This document shows, one piece after another, positions 45,531 to 57,445 of a DNA stretch of 64,000 nt (positions are counted from its first letter, which is position 1; every line of letters begins with the position of its first letter). Below the pieces are notes generated by a model that was not told the origin of the DNA, did not search any database, and worked only from the letters and a program-made list of their open reading frames with translations. Source of the DNA: Bettongia penicillata ogilbyi. Lineage: Eukaryota; Chordata; Mammalia; Diprotodontia; Potoroidae. The stretch is from assembly GCA_023548195.1 (NCBI GenBank), contig JAJHZJ010000415.1, forward strand, positions 372,001-436,000, read 5' to 3'. Made by a program: the position numbers and the translations under genes.

Positions 45531-47145
45531 ATTTAAATGACAATATGTCAGATCCTTATTAAGAAAAAGTATTTCTGGTTCTTTTGACAATCATTGCCAA
45601 ATAATTAATTCCCTTTCATTAGGAAAAAAAAAAATATCAACTTTGCACAGTCAAATGAGGTTATTCAATTCCTAGAACATTAAATGGATAAGTAAAGAAA
45701 TATTATCTAAGTTCTTCTTTATATGATATTGCTTTCAGTATTCTTCAGGTCTAGCATGGAAAACATTAGCAATCCAGTCTAAGGGGTTATGCTCATTCCA
45801 GTAATCTACTTTATTTTAAATTTGCTGAAAATATGCTTTCCATTTTAGCTGCATTCTGAAATCAAGTTGACAATTTTAGGATACTATCTGACCACAGGGA
45901 AAATCTATTCTATTTGTCATGTATGGTAATTTCTCCAATTTGGAAACATTGTTTTTCAAATGCTTTTTTAGTAGCAACCCAAGTGCTTAACATTCAATAA
46001 AACTAGGCCTAAAAACAGTCCACCTTAAAATGCTGTATAATCTGTAAGAAGTGTTTTACTGATTTTACAAGCTATGAAACCGTTGCTTTTGCTTCTACAA
46101 GGCAGAATGAAAAGGGAAGACTTCATTCTTTGCCTAACTTCTATTATATCATCAACCAGAGTTACACGACATGTAATTACATCCTCCATAAATTTTTGAC
46201 CTTCACATTAACTTCTCTTCTCAACATCTCAAGGCTTGTCTGTTAGCTAAATGGTGAACATAGTGTCAGATGATTTGCACTTCTACCAGGGCTGTTGGTC
46301 ATAGGTAGGAAATAGTCGATCTCTGACAGACACCAACACCTGTTGTGTTCTGCAGTGTCCTATAAAAGTTCTCAGCAGCAGCTGTACTTCATAGAATAAT
46401 ACAGGTAAAATCAGACAATTTAACATGAACAATTTGTGGAAATTGGTACAAAGGGGAAACACCACTTATAGCCCATAGAAGTATTATTTGCTCTGGAGGA
46501 AATCAGTTAAGAGACTGACCTCTCCAGTGGGAGCTCAATGGATGGTTTTATTGAATCACTGGAACTATGTTACAAATGTACTAAGTGCAACTTCTCTATT
46601 TCTCAAGAAAGAAGAGAACAGATGACCTTGCACAAACATACAGCCTGTTGTATGGTTAGTCTATGTTCATACCAGGGAAAGATGGAGGGAAGGAAGATAA
46701 AAGAGGGAGAAAAGGGAATGAAATTGATCCTTCCATCTACAAATGTCTTTAGAAAAAGACACTTATCTCTTGAAAGCAAAAGTCACACAACCTCATAGAT
46801 GCTTGGTTTGGGGAATGAAACTTCAAAGTCAGTGAATTATTATGGCTAATTCTGTGACAGAAGAGCCAGGCTTCACAGCCTCTTGGTCAAACCCCAGTGA
46901 TCCTGCTGATACCTCTTCCCAATCCCATTAAAATCACTCAAATCTACTTCTCAAGGAAATCCATGTGTAAGTGGTATTTTCTGTTCATTATAAAGGCAGA
47001 ATCATGAATTTTTGCATGGTCAAGAATAAATATGATTACTCCAAAGTTTACATTGCTTAGGAAAGCATTTGAGGTTTTCAAAAATCTTTTTTTACCATCT
47101 TAGTGAAGTAAGTCCATATTATTTGCTTTTAAGATATATCACATT
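45531..47145. other. Unassigned DNA
   Basis: A frame at 46538-46798 has a CTKC..HKH arrangement, but no linker or second finger. No repeat family recognised. Confidence 0.4.
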
Positions 47146-47149
47146 GAAT

Positions 47150-47740
47150 TGAGGTCAACGAACCAAGGTTTATTTAATCCTGGTAGGAGAAAAGATGTAT
47201 ATGAGGTACAAGAAATTTTGTATCGTGGACTAAAATGAAGACATACAGGACAGAGATTGACCGGCTGAAGTTAATAAAGTATACCTAGACACCCTCCTTG
47301 CATCATAGATGTTAAGGGGGGGTGATGACAACTTTTCCTGAGGGAGAAAAGTGAGAGAATTAAAAAGGTGGATATTGTCAGCACCTGGGCCAAGGGCAGG
47401 AGACCAAAAGCAATGAGGGATCTCCACAGAAAGAGACAGTCTTTACAATGCATCATGATGGTATAGGGATAGCATACCATGAAACAGGAAACAGGAATGG
47501 AGTTCTGACCAATTGTTATAGTCTGGCCCCTGAGAGCCAAAATTCCTTGAGGAATTTTGAAAGATAATGGATCCAGAGGGCCTCTGGGGTTTTCTATCAC
47601 AGTATAAAGTATGTCTGCGATGATATGGCCTTCTTAAGTTAGTCCAGGCTACCTTTATGATATGACCTGGAGACATGATCCTCAAGAAATTTGTAGGCAT
47701 TTTGAGAGCTCCACTGGGAACTATATAAAACAAAAGAAAA
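47150..47740 (-). mobile_element. Possible LTR or retroviral remnant (minus), weak
   Basis: On the minus strand a polyadenylation-like 'ggattaaataaaccttggtt' lies near 47162-47181. It is preceded by three overlapping open frames of 65-109 codons at 47230-47733 with no certain retroviral motif. The composition differs from the flanks (more G/C). Boundaries and identity are uncertain. Confidence 0.25.
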
Positions 47741-48329
47741 TGTCACATAATCCAAGTTTTCTGAGACCATGAAGACACTGGGGCAGGGGGCATCTTAAAA
47801 AATTCATTCAAATAAAGGGATAAAAACATGATATTTACAACATATTTAACATCTACACTGTACCAGGAAAAGAATTTAGGAAGTTGAATTTTCATAGCTT
47901 TTTCTCCCACCCAAGTAGATGTTTATATAGATAGTCCAGATCTGTCACTTCAAAATTGCTAGACTCATGATATTACTCTGTATCCCCTGATATTTTCAAA
48001 ATGACACATCATTAATTAAATATATAATTGATTTTTAAATAATAATTTAAAAGTATATTCCTTTCTGGACCTTAAATTCTAATAATAGCACACTGCCTAC
48101 TTCTAAACATTTTCCTATGACAGCAGAAAAAAACACACTATAATTTCACTTAGAAATGTAAATATCTCATCAATGACCTTATTTTTCCATTTCTCTACAG
48201 AACATCAACCTCATGAGAATGGGTGGATTGGGCAATGGGAACAAGGTGTTCGGGTTACTGTTTCACCTGTCATTTATGGCTTATTACATGTATATTAGGG
48301 ATAGTTTTTTTTTTAATTCTGTATCATAG
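47741..48329. other. Unassigned DNA
   Basis: No gene or repeat family recognised. Confidence 0.45.
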
Positions 48330-48504
48330 TCTTTTAAAACATTACTTTCATTGTGTTATTTCCCTAGTCTAAAACCTCTTCATTACCTACCAACTAAAAT
48401 CCTGTATCCTTGTCTTGGTACTCAAAATATGTCACACTATACAGCCAACTTCCTTTTCTGGTCTTATATTCCATTATGTCTCTTTGTAAAGGCTATACTC
48501 CAAA
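48330..48504 (+). repeat. L2-like LINE fragment (plus)
   Basis: 'cctagtctaaaacctcttca', 'ttacctaccaactaaaatcc' and 'ccttttctggtcttatattc' follow the block order of the L2-like copies at 7376 and 9845. Confidence 0.45.
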
Positions 48505-49030
48505 CAGAAAGTCAGTCAACAAGCATTTATTAAGTACTTATTATATGTCAGACCCTGTACTAAGCACTGAGAATACAAATACAAAGTATACTCCTATACT
48601 GAAGGTACATACACAATATAGGAGCAAAATGGGAAAGTCAGGAAAGGTACTGAAAGAAAAGCATGCATGGATGGCTTAAGCTCTTCAAGAAATAGTGGCC
48701 CCTAGCAGATATTCATGAAATAGAGGATAGACACAGGGATGGAAAGTGAGCAGGATAATGGTCATAGGGGAAACAACTATCAGAATGTTAACAAGGAAGT
48801 AAGGCCTCCATTATAAAGGGTTTTAAAAACAATTATTTGATCTTAGAAGCAATAAGGAGTCACAGGAGATTTTTTTGTGTGTTGGGGGACAGAAGTGGGA
48901 GTGGGGTTGGGGGAGAAGGGCAAGGTTGATATGGTTTGACCCATATTTGGGAAAATACTGTGTGGAGGAAGGTTGGAATAGGAACCTGAGGCAGGAAGAC
49001 CAACTAGAAGGCTATTCAAATAGTCATCAA
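48505..49030 (+). repeat. Old unnamed dispersed repeat, nearly whole
   Basis: It starts 'caacaagcatttattaagta', then 'gaccctgtactaagcactga', 'ataaagggttttaaaaacaa', 'agaagcaataaggagtcaca' and 'gaggcaggaagaccaactag', ending 'aaggctattcaaatagtcat'. The landmarks fit a mammalian dispersed repeat of about 0.6 kb that I recognise by layout only. Copies of its first part are at 44105 and 57115. Confidence 0.6.
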
Positions 49031-50054
49031 GAATGGTTTACTTATCTCACAATACATATATATTTCCCAGTCAAAGCCTCTCTTCTTTCCATTGAATATG
49101 TATTTTAATGTATAACTCTTACTTCCTCCACAGAGCATCACAGCCTATAATGATCATTCCCATTTTGAAATCCTGCGGTACTTATTATCTGAATGTCTCA
49201 CTGGACATATTAGACATTGATTACTGCCTTGCATGATAAATTTCCTTTTTATGTTAGTTTCATCTTCAGACACATTTTGTACAAGTAGTTCTCACTTTAA
49301 GTAAGTGGAGATCTCTACTAAGGTGATTTTTACAGTAATGTAAAATTGCCCAGGGACAGGAAGAGAAACAGAAGAGAAAGGAGACCCTGTGAAGAGAGGG
49401 CCAACATAGGGGTCTGGTCAGAATGAACAGAGAGTGACAGGGAGGAGGTAGAATGGGGCGCCATTCTTTGATCTTATGCTTTCATTTGAAGGGGGTTTTA
49501 CTGTTGCTTTGCAGGGAGTGAGGGAAGGATGCTGCAGAGTGCCTACTATAGGGCAGGAGGGGGAAGAAAGCAGAGTTCTACACAGACTACACCATACATA
49601 GTACCACACAGTAAGCATGAGGTTTTTGTTTTTGTTCTTTTCATGAATGCAGTTTTATTTCAGAATTCTTTATGAAAAGTCAAATTTGTGGAACGTGAAT
49701 TTACAAAAAACACAAATTGCATGTATTTCCAATGAACAGGTGAGAATGATAGGATAATGACCTTGCCCTCAGACCTTATAACATAGTTGGAAAGACAAAG
49801 GAGTAAAACATATAATATATATTTTACACATGCACAACACGTGTATATGTATATGCTACATACACATAAAGGGTATGTTTAGTGTACATAAAAGCAAATT
49901 TACAGGTATATGTAAAGATAACTATATTTTGTATCTATACATATGTAATATATTTTCATCATAATTATGCATGTGTTTAAAGGTAAAAATTGCATTGATA
50001 TATTTTTATCATTTTAAATGTACTCATAGATTTATCTTATGCACTCATGCTAAA
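49031..50054. other. Unassigned DNA
   Basis: TA/CA-rich patches near 49812-49870. No gene or clear repeat. Confidence 0.45.
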
Positions 50055-50070
50055 CTACACTAAGACTTTT
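50055..50070. repeat. Target-site duplication, left copy
   Basis: ctacactaagactttt, identical to 56761-56776. Read in the L1 orientation it begins AAAA, as expected for L1 endonuclease cutting at TTTT/A. Confidence 0.95.
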
Positions 50071-50564
50071 TTAATTAATTAATTTGTTTTCAGTTTTCTA
50101 CAAGCACCTTCATATATCTTAGATTCTGTACCCTCCCTCCCTCTGCTTCATCCCTCTCTCCCCATCCCCTCCCCAAGATGGCATGCAATCTCATATAGGT
50201 TCCTCATGTATATTATTATTAAATACATTTTCACCTTAGTCATGTTTCATAGAAGAATTAAAATGACTGGGAGAAAGCATCAAAACAAAACACAACACAA
50301 CAGAAAATGGTCTGCTTCATTCTGCGACGTAATTCCATAGTTCTTTCTCTGAATGTGGAAGGCATTTTGCCTCAACAGTACATTGGGAATGTTTTAGGTC
50401 CTTGAATTTCTGTGAAGGAATGAGTTTACCAGAAAAATTCCTCACACACTGTGGTTGTTGTACTGCACAAAGTTCTCCTGGTTTTGCTCCTTTCACTCAG
50501 CATCAGTTCATATAGGTCCTTCCAGGCCTCTCTGAAGTCTTCTTATTCATCATTTCTCATAGCA

Positions 50565-51041
50565 TCATAGTATTCCATTACATTCATATACCATAACTTG
50601 CTCAGCTATTACACAATTGATGGACATCCCCTCAATTTCCAGTTCTTGCTCACCACAAAGAGAGCTGATATAAATATTTTTGTACATGTGGAAGCTGTTT
50701 CCCATTTTTATGTTTGCTTTGGGATACAGTCCTACAAGCAATATTGCTGGGTAAAAGTAAGAGCACAGCTTTGTAGCCCTTTGGGCATAGTTCCAAATTG
50801 CTCTCCAGAATGGTTGGATCAGCTCACAGGTCCAACAACAATGCATTAGTAGTCCAACTCTCCCACATCTTCCCCAACATTCATCATCTTCCTGTTTTGT
50901 CATGCTAGACAATCTGATAGGTGTGATGTGGAACCTCAGAGTTGTTTTGATTTGCATCTCTTTAATGAATAGTGATTTAGAACATACTTTCATATGATTA
51001 TAGATAGCTTTAATTTCTTCCTCTGAAAACTGCCTGTTCAT
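50565..51041 (-). pseudogene. L1 ORF2 C-terminal segment (minus)
   Basis: 158 open codons of the C-terminal part of ORF2. NRQFSEEEIKAIYNHMKVCS, then IKEMQIKTTLRFHITPIRL, the cysteine block DDECWGRCGRVGLLMHCCWTC and the PAILLVGLYPK end all match the L1 ORF2 Cys-rich C-terminal region. Upstream, the frame continues in other frames (51051-51257, 51353-51682), showing frameshifts. Confidence 0.9.
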
Positions 51042-51050
51042 ACCCTTTGA

Positions 51051-53685
51051 TCACTTCTCAATTGGAAAATGACTTGTATTCTTGTAAATTTGACTCGGTT
51101 TTCTATATATTTTAGAAATGAGGTCATTATCACAGACACTAGTTGCAAAAATTCTTTCCCAGTTTTCTGATTCTCTCTTAATCTTGGTTGCATTGTCTTT
51201 GTTTGTACAAAAACTTTTCAATTTAATGTAATCAAAATTATCTATTTTGCACTTCAAAATGTTCTCTATCTCTTTGTTTGGTCAAAAATTTCTCCATTCT
51301 CCATACATCTGAGAAATACACTATTCCTTGCTCCACTAATTTGTTTATCCTATCAGTCTTTATATCTAGATCTCGTATCCATTTGGACTTTATTCTTGTG
51401 CATGGTGTCAGTCATTGGTCTACATCCAGTTTTCATCATACTGTTATCCAGATTTCTCAGCAATTTTTGACAAAAAAGTAAGTTCTCATCCCAGAAGCTG
51501 TGGCCCTTGGGTTTATCAAACAGTAGACTGCTATATTCATTGACTTCTATGTCTTGAGTACCTAACATTTTCCACTGGTCTACCCCTCTATTTCTTAGCC
51601 AAGTGGTGTTGATGATTGCTGCTTTATAATGCAATTTGACATCTGGTAGGGCTAAACTATCTTTCCTTGTATTTCTTTTCATTAGTTCCCTTGATATTCT
51701 GGACCTCTAGTTCTTCCAGAAGAATTTTGATGTTATTTTTCCTAGGTCTAGAAAATAATTATCTGGTAGTTTGATTGGTATGGCACTGAATAAGTAAATT
51801 AATTTAGGTAGAATTGCCATTTTTATTACAATAGCTTGGTTTACCTAGGAGCAATTGATGTTTTTCCACTTACTTAGATCTGACTTTATTTGTGCAAAAA
51901 ATGTTTTGTTACTGTATTGATATAGTCCCTGGGTTTGCTTTGGCATGTAGACTCCCATATATTTTATAGTGTCTAGTGTAGCTTTAAATGGGATTTCTCT
52001 TTACATCTCTTGCTTTGGGCTTTGTTAGTAATATATATAGAAATACAGATGATTTATCTGGGTATATTTTGTATCCTGCAACTTCTCCAAAGTTGTTTAT
52101 TATTTTAAGTATTTTTTACCTTGTTCTCTGTGATTCTCTACATATATCTTCATATCATCTTCAAAGAGTAATAACTTAGTTTCTTCTTTGTCTATTCTAA
52201 TTCCTCCAATTTCTTTTTCTTCTCTTATTGCTACAGCTAACATTTCTAGTACCATATTGAATAACACTGGTGATAATGGACATCCTTGTTTGACTCCTGA
52301 TCTTATTGGAAATGCATCTAGCATATCCTCCTTACAGATAATGCTTGCTGATGGTTTTAGGTAGATACTATTTATTATTTTATGGAAGGTTTCATTTATT
52401 CCTATGCTCTTCCATGTTTTCAGTGAGAATAGGTGTTGTATTTTGTCAAAACATTTTTGTGCATCTATTGAGATAATCGTGTAGTTTTTGTGAGTTTTGT
52501 TGTTGACATGATCAATAACATTCCTGGTATAAATCCTCCCTAATTATAATGTATTATTCTCATGATAAGTTGCTGTATTATTTTTGCTAATATTTAATTA
52601 AAATTTTGCATCTATATTCACTAGAGAAATTGGTCTATAATTTTTTTCTCTGTTTTGGCTCTTCCTAGTTTAGGTATCAGAACCATATTTGTATCATAAA
52701 AAGAATTTGGTAGGACTCCTTCACCAATTTTTCCCAAATAGTCTATATAATATAGGAACTAACTGTTCTTCAAGTGTTTGATATAATTCACTTGTAAATT
52801 GATCTGGTCCTGGAGATTTTTTCCTAGGGAGTTCATTGATGGCTTGTTCAATTTCTTTTTATGATATGGGATTATTCAAGTATTTAATTTCCTCATGATA
52901 ATTTGGGCAATTTATACTTTTTTAAATATTCATCCATCCCATTTAGATTGTTGAATTTATGGGCATACAGTTGGGTAATTTCTAAAGATTGTTTTAAAGT
53001 CTTCCTGTTTGAACATGAGTTCACCCTTTCCATTTTTGATATTGGTAATTTGTTTTTCTTCTTTCTATTTTTTAATCAAATTGAACCAAGGTTTATCAAT
53101 TTTATTGTTTTTTTTTCATAAAGTCAACTCTTAGTTTTATTTATTACTTCCATAGTTTTCTTAATTTCAATTTTATTAATCTCACTTTTGATTTTCAGTA
53201 TTTATAATTTTGTATTTACTTGGGGATTTTCAATTTGCTCTTTTTCTAGCTTGTTTAGTGACAGGGCCAATTCATTGATCTCCTTTCTATTTTATTCACG
53301 TAGGTGTTAAATGATATAACACTTCCCCTAAGAACTGCTTTTGCAGTATTCCATAAGTTTTGGTAGTTTGCCTAATTATTGTCATTCTCTTATATGAAGT
53401 TGTTAATTGTTTCGATAATTTTTGGTTTAACCCCCTCATTCTTTAGTATTAAATTATTTAATTTCAATTATTTTTTGGTCTATCTTTCCATGGCCTTTTA
53501 TTACATATAATTTTTATTGCATCATGACTTGAGAAGACTGCATTAACTGTCTCTGTCTCTCTGCACTGGATTGTGAGGCTTTTACATAGTAATATATGGT
53601 CAATTTTTGTATATGTGCCATGTACCACTGAGAAAAAGGTGTACTCCTTTGAATAGCCATTCAATTTTCTCCAGAAATCTATCAT
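51051..53685 (-). pseudogene. L1 ORF2 reverse-transcriptase region, broken (minus)
   Basis: Several short open frames in order along the minus strand. The one at 52100-52324 carries [20 protein letters not shown] and later [13 protein letters not shown], the block containing the reverse-transcriptase active site, where the usual FADD is FEDD. The one at 53464-53685 carries DHILLCKSL, from the end of the endonuclease part. Stops and frameshifts separate them. Confidence 0.9.
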
Positions 53686-55396
53686 ATCTACCTTAACCAG
53701 AGTTTTATATTTTTTCCTTTAAGTTCCTTAACTTCTCCTCTAAGAATTTGGATACTATACCACTTGAAGCATATACATATAGTAATGATATTGCTTCATT
53801 GTCTATGGTGCCTTTTATCAGAATATAATTTCCTTCCTTATCTCTTCTGATTAGATCTATTTCTGCTTTTGCTGTGTCTTAGATTAGGATCGCTACCCCT
53901 TCTTTTTTTACAGCAACTGAAGCACAACATATTCTGCTCCAACCTTTTACCTTTACCTTGTGTGTATCCCCCTGTTTCAAATGTGTTTCTTGTAAGCAAC
54001 ATATTATTGGATTATGATTTTTAATCCATTATGCTGTCTCTGTTTTATGGGAGAGTTCATCTCATTCACATTCAGAGTTGTGATTACTATCTGTGTCTTT
54101 CCCTCCATCCTCTTTCCCCACATTGATGTTTATAGTTCTCCATTCTCCCTTCCCCTCCACAATAGTTTTAATTTTTGACCACTGCCTCCCTCAGTCTTCC
54201 TTTCCTTCTTTTAGTCCTCTTCCCTTTTACTCCCCTTTTCCTTTATTACTTCTTCCTTCCTTTTTAGCCTCTCTTCCCTTTTCTTCCCCTTTCCTCTCCT
54301 ACTGCCTATATAGCTAGTTAAATTTCTATACTTAAGTGATTTTGTTGTTCTTGAAATAAAGCAGATGAGAGTAAATCTCAAATGATGCTCATCTCCCTCC
54401 CCTCTTTCCTTCTACTGTAATATGTTTCTGTGCCTCTTCCTGTGATATAATTTACCTTTTTCTGTCTCCTCTTTTTCACATCTCACTTTACAATCCCTTC
54501 GCTCTCTTAAACCATATTTTTATCATTACATCATCTAATTTATTCCCACTCCTTCTATCTATGTATATCTTTTTAAATATCATAATATACAATTCTCAAG
54601 AATAAAAAGAATCTTCTTCCCTTATGTGGATGGAAACAATTTACCCATATTGAATAACAAGTTTTATTTTTTCCATTTGCCTATTCATACCTCTCTTGAG
54701 ACTTGTGTTTGAGGATCAAATTTTTTTATTGAGCTCTGGCCTTTTGAACAGGAAGGTCTGAAAATCCTTCATTTCAGTGAATGTCCATCTCCTTGCCTGA
54801 AATATTATGTTCAATTTTGCTGGTTAATTGATCTCTGTTTGTAGTCCCAGCTCCTTTGCCTTAAATAATACCATATTCGAAACCCCTCGATATTTTAATG
54901 TAGAAGCTGCAAGATCCTATGTGATCCTGAACATAGCTCCTCAGTATTTGAATTGTTTCTATCTGGCTGCCTGCAGTGTTTTTTTTTTCCTTCCCTTTGT
55001 AGTTCTGAAGTTTGGAAATGGTATTCCTTGGTGTTTTCAGTTTGGGATCCCTTTCAGGAGGTGAATGGTGGGTTCTTTCAATGCCTATTTTGCCCTCTAG
55101 TTCTGGGACCTGTGGGCAGTTTTCCTTGATGATTTCTTGGAAGATAATGTCCAGGCTCTTTTTTTATCATGGCTTTCTGATAGATCAACAATTCTTAGAT
55201 TTTTCTCTCCTGTATCTATTTTCTAGGTCAGTTATTTTTCCAATGAGCTATTTTATATTTTCTTCTATTTTTTTTCATTCTTTAGATTCTGTTTGACTGA
55301 TTTTTGATGTCTCATAGAGTCATTTGCTTCTACTTGCCCAATTCTAATTTTTAATAGATTGTTTTCCTCAGTTACATTTTGCATCTCATTTTCCAT

Positions 55397-55630
55397 CTAT
55401 CCTATAGTTCCTTTCAAGGAGTTATTTTCTCCAGTTAGTTTTTGCACTTTCTTTTCCATTTGTCCAATTTTCCTTTTAAATTCTTCTATGATTTCTTTGC
55501 TCATATTTTTAAAATCATTTGTCAGTTTTTCCTCTGCTTCTCTAATTTCACTTTTAAAATTCTTCTTGAGCTCTTCCAAGAATGCTCTTTGGACTTCTTT
55601 CTGAAGTTTCACATGGGAGTGTAGTCTCAA
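55397..55630 (-). pseudogene. L1 ORF1 coiled-coil segment (minus)
   Basis: 77 open codons rich in Lys and Glu, with heptad-like spacing: EEFKRKIGQMEKKVQKLTGE and ENNSLKGTIG. This is the ORF1 trimerisation coiled coil. The RRM and C-terminal parts follow at lower coordinates in broken frames. Confidence 0.85.
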
Positions 55631-55633
55631 TGC

Positions 55634-56176
55634 TTACCTCTTTGGTATTTGTATTTTGGTTCTTGTTCCCATAAAAAAAGATTCCATGGTCTTCTCTTGT
55701 CTGGTTTGCTTCTTGCTCATGAAGATCACCCTTTTCCTGGCTTTTAAAGTGGCTCTCTGCATCTGGGGCACAGGGGGTTCTGTCCCATGTTTCTTCTGCT
55801 TAGAACTTGAGGCTTTGTATTTTATGACCTCTGATTCATTCAGCTGGAAGCTAAAATGATGCAGTCTACCTGGTGCTAAGCTGGCTGGTTTGCCAAAGCA
55901 GAGGCCAGATGAAGTCTTTCTGAGTTTCCCAGGAGTTACCCTGGAGCTTGCTGTGTTAAGTGTGGAAAGGGGTGGTCTGGCCACAAGAGTTCTCCTCTGC
56001 TGAGTTAGAGCATAGGCAAGCTCAGGGATTTGTGGTCCTGTCTGTGCTATTGTCTTTGATTTTGTGGCTGTGCTGGGGTCCTGGTGTTGATGATAACTAG
56101 CTCCACCCCACTGGGGCTCAGAATATCCTCCCAGTTCACTGAGGTAGGGTTGTCTGGGAAAGCTCCAGTCCTGCAC
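55634..56176 (-). pseudogene. L1 5' UTR to ORF1 N-terminal open frame (minus)
   Basis: 180 open codons, the longest frame in the window. The last third (GTEPPVPQMQ, LKARKRVIFMSKKQTRQEKT) is the ORF1 N-terminus shared with the other L1 copies. The first part lies in the 5' UTR and is open probably by chance. A frameshift separates it from the coiled coil at 55397-55630. Confidence 0.75.
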
Positions 56177-56362
56177 TGGTCCCCTTGAGCCACAGCAAGA
56201 GGGATCCCCCTTTGCAATTTTCCTACCCTCACAGGCTAAGAGACTGTTTATCCCTTCTGATTATCCTACTACTCCAGAATTTTTCCTGGGGAAATATTCT
56301 CTGGGTTTTTCAAGGTAAACAAGGGGAGGGCATTTACAGATCACTCCACCATCTTGGCTTCC

Positions 56363-56760
56363 AGAAGTTCAAGTAGATAATTTACAGACATTTATTCTGC
56401 AGGTTCATAGTTTCAGGAGTGGTTACTGCAGTTACCTGGAGCTCTGCAGTTATCTGTCTCATTGGACTCCTTTCCTGCGTTAATATGTTTGAGAACCTGG
56501 TGCTTCCTGTTTGGCTTTCCTGCAGGTGAGGTCTGCACTGGTACAGCCTTTGCACTGCATGCTCCTCCAGCCCCATGTAACAGATCTTTCCCGAGGACCT
56601 TCCAGGCTGTCCTAGGTTAGAAACTTGCATTGCTCTCTCTCCTGTTGAATTCTGCCACTCTAGAATGTGTTCAGATTCTCTTTTTAGAGGTATCTAAAGG
56701 GGTTTGTCTTAGAATTTAGGTGAGTACTTCCTCTCACTTGGCCATCTTGGCTCTGCTCCC
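56363..56760 (-). promoter_or_regulatory. Extra upstream L1 5' UTR module
   Basis: On the minus strand this ~398-bp segment begins 'gggagcagagccaagatggc' and ends where a second L1-type start ('ctggaagccaagatggtgga') begins at 56362. The other two L1 5' ends in the window start at that second site. A block near 'acacattctagagtggcaga' resembles 'acaaattctagagctgcaga' in the HAL1-like element (21809-21828). In L1 the 5' UTR holds the internal promoter (family knowledge), so this is a likely promoter module. Confidence 0.7.
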
Positions 56761-56776
56761 CTACACTAAGACTTTT
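56761..56776. repeat. Target-site duplication, right copy
   Basis: ctacactaagactttt, identical to 50055-50070. Confidence 0.95.
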
Positions 56777-57110
56777 GAGACACCATAAACCCACATCTTT
56801 ATCTATCATTTACCTATGTAACTATCAATCTTCTGTCCGCCTATTCATGTACACTCAGTTCAGCAAGTTATTAAGGGAAATGTAGATCCAGGACCATTCC
56901 TAGTCTATACTGTAGAGTGATTTACTGACTCTTCTGCAGTGTGTTTGTAGTTGGGGCTTCAATGGATACAGGCCTTATTATTCCAATACTGGGCAGATCT
57001 GCTGCAGAGCAATTGAAAACAAAAGGCTGTCTTCACTTCCTATGCCACCTGCCATAGTTTGGGTTCACAAACTGCCTAATGCCAAAGCAAATGACTCATG
57101 GTTCATTCAA
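56777..57110. other. Unassigned DNA
   Basis: Nothing recognised. Confidence 0.5.
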
Positions 57111-57114
57111 ACAC

Positions 57115-57235
57115 ATTTACCAAGTGTTAGTACAACATGCATCTCAAGCCCTTGTACTAGGCAATGAAGATACAAATATGAAAAAGGTAGCAGTCCCTTA
57201 TAAAGAAGAACTTACATTCAATTTATTACCTTTTA
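57115..57235 (+). repeat. Old unnamed dispersed repeat, 5' part
   Basis: 'ccttgtactaggcaatgaag', 'atacaaatatgaaaaaggta' and 'agtcccttataaagaagaac' parallel the first 120 bp of the repeat at 48505. Confidence 0.5.
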
Positions 57236-57237
57236 AT

Positions 57238-57445
57238 ATATATCCTTAGGGCCAAGAGTCATGATCTTAGAATCAGGAAGACCTTGATTTTAATCCTTCC
57301 TCTGATATAATAGCTGGGTCACTGGGGGAAGGTTTTAAATCCTCCTCTTAAGCATTAGTTTGTGGTCTCTAAAATAAGAATAATAATACTTGTTATGTTT
57401 GGTTCACAGAGCTGTTTTGAGGATCAAATGAAATCACAGGTTGAT
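57238..57445 (+). repeat. CORE-SINE (plus), diverged
   Basis: 'cttagaatcaggaagacctt', 'ttttaatccttcctctgata', 'gcattagtttgtggtctcta' and 'tgttttgaggatcaaatgaa' follow the SINE order. Confidence 0.65.

Larger units (their letters stand above)
50071..56760 (-). mobile_element. Full-length L1 element, inactive, with perfect target duplications (minus)
   Basis: A 6,690-bp insertion bounded by identical 16-bp duplications. On the minus strand it starts exactly at 'gggagcagagccaagatggc' (56760). It has a long 5' UTR made of two modules, ORF1 (about 55750 down to 54600), ORF2 (about 54100 down to 50500) and a 3' UTR ending in an A/T-rich tail. Both ORFs are broken by several stops and frameshifts, so it cannot move on its own. 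The perfect duplication suggests it is younger than the 5.6 kb and 2.4 kb fragments. Confidence 0.95.

Noticed and set aside
46538..46798. Possible zinc-finger coding frame (YKCTKCNF ... HKH)
   Set aside because: Spacing fits only loosely, there is no second finger or linker, and no gene context.
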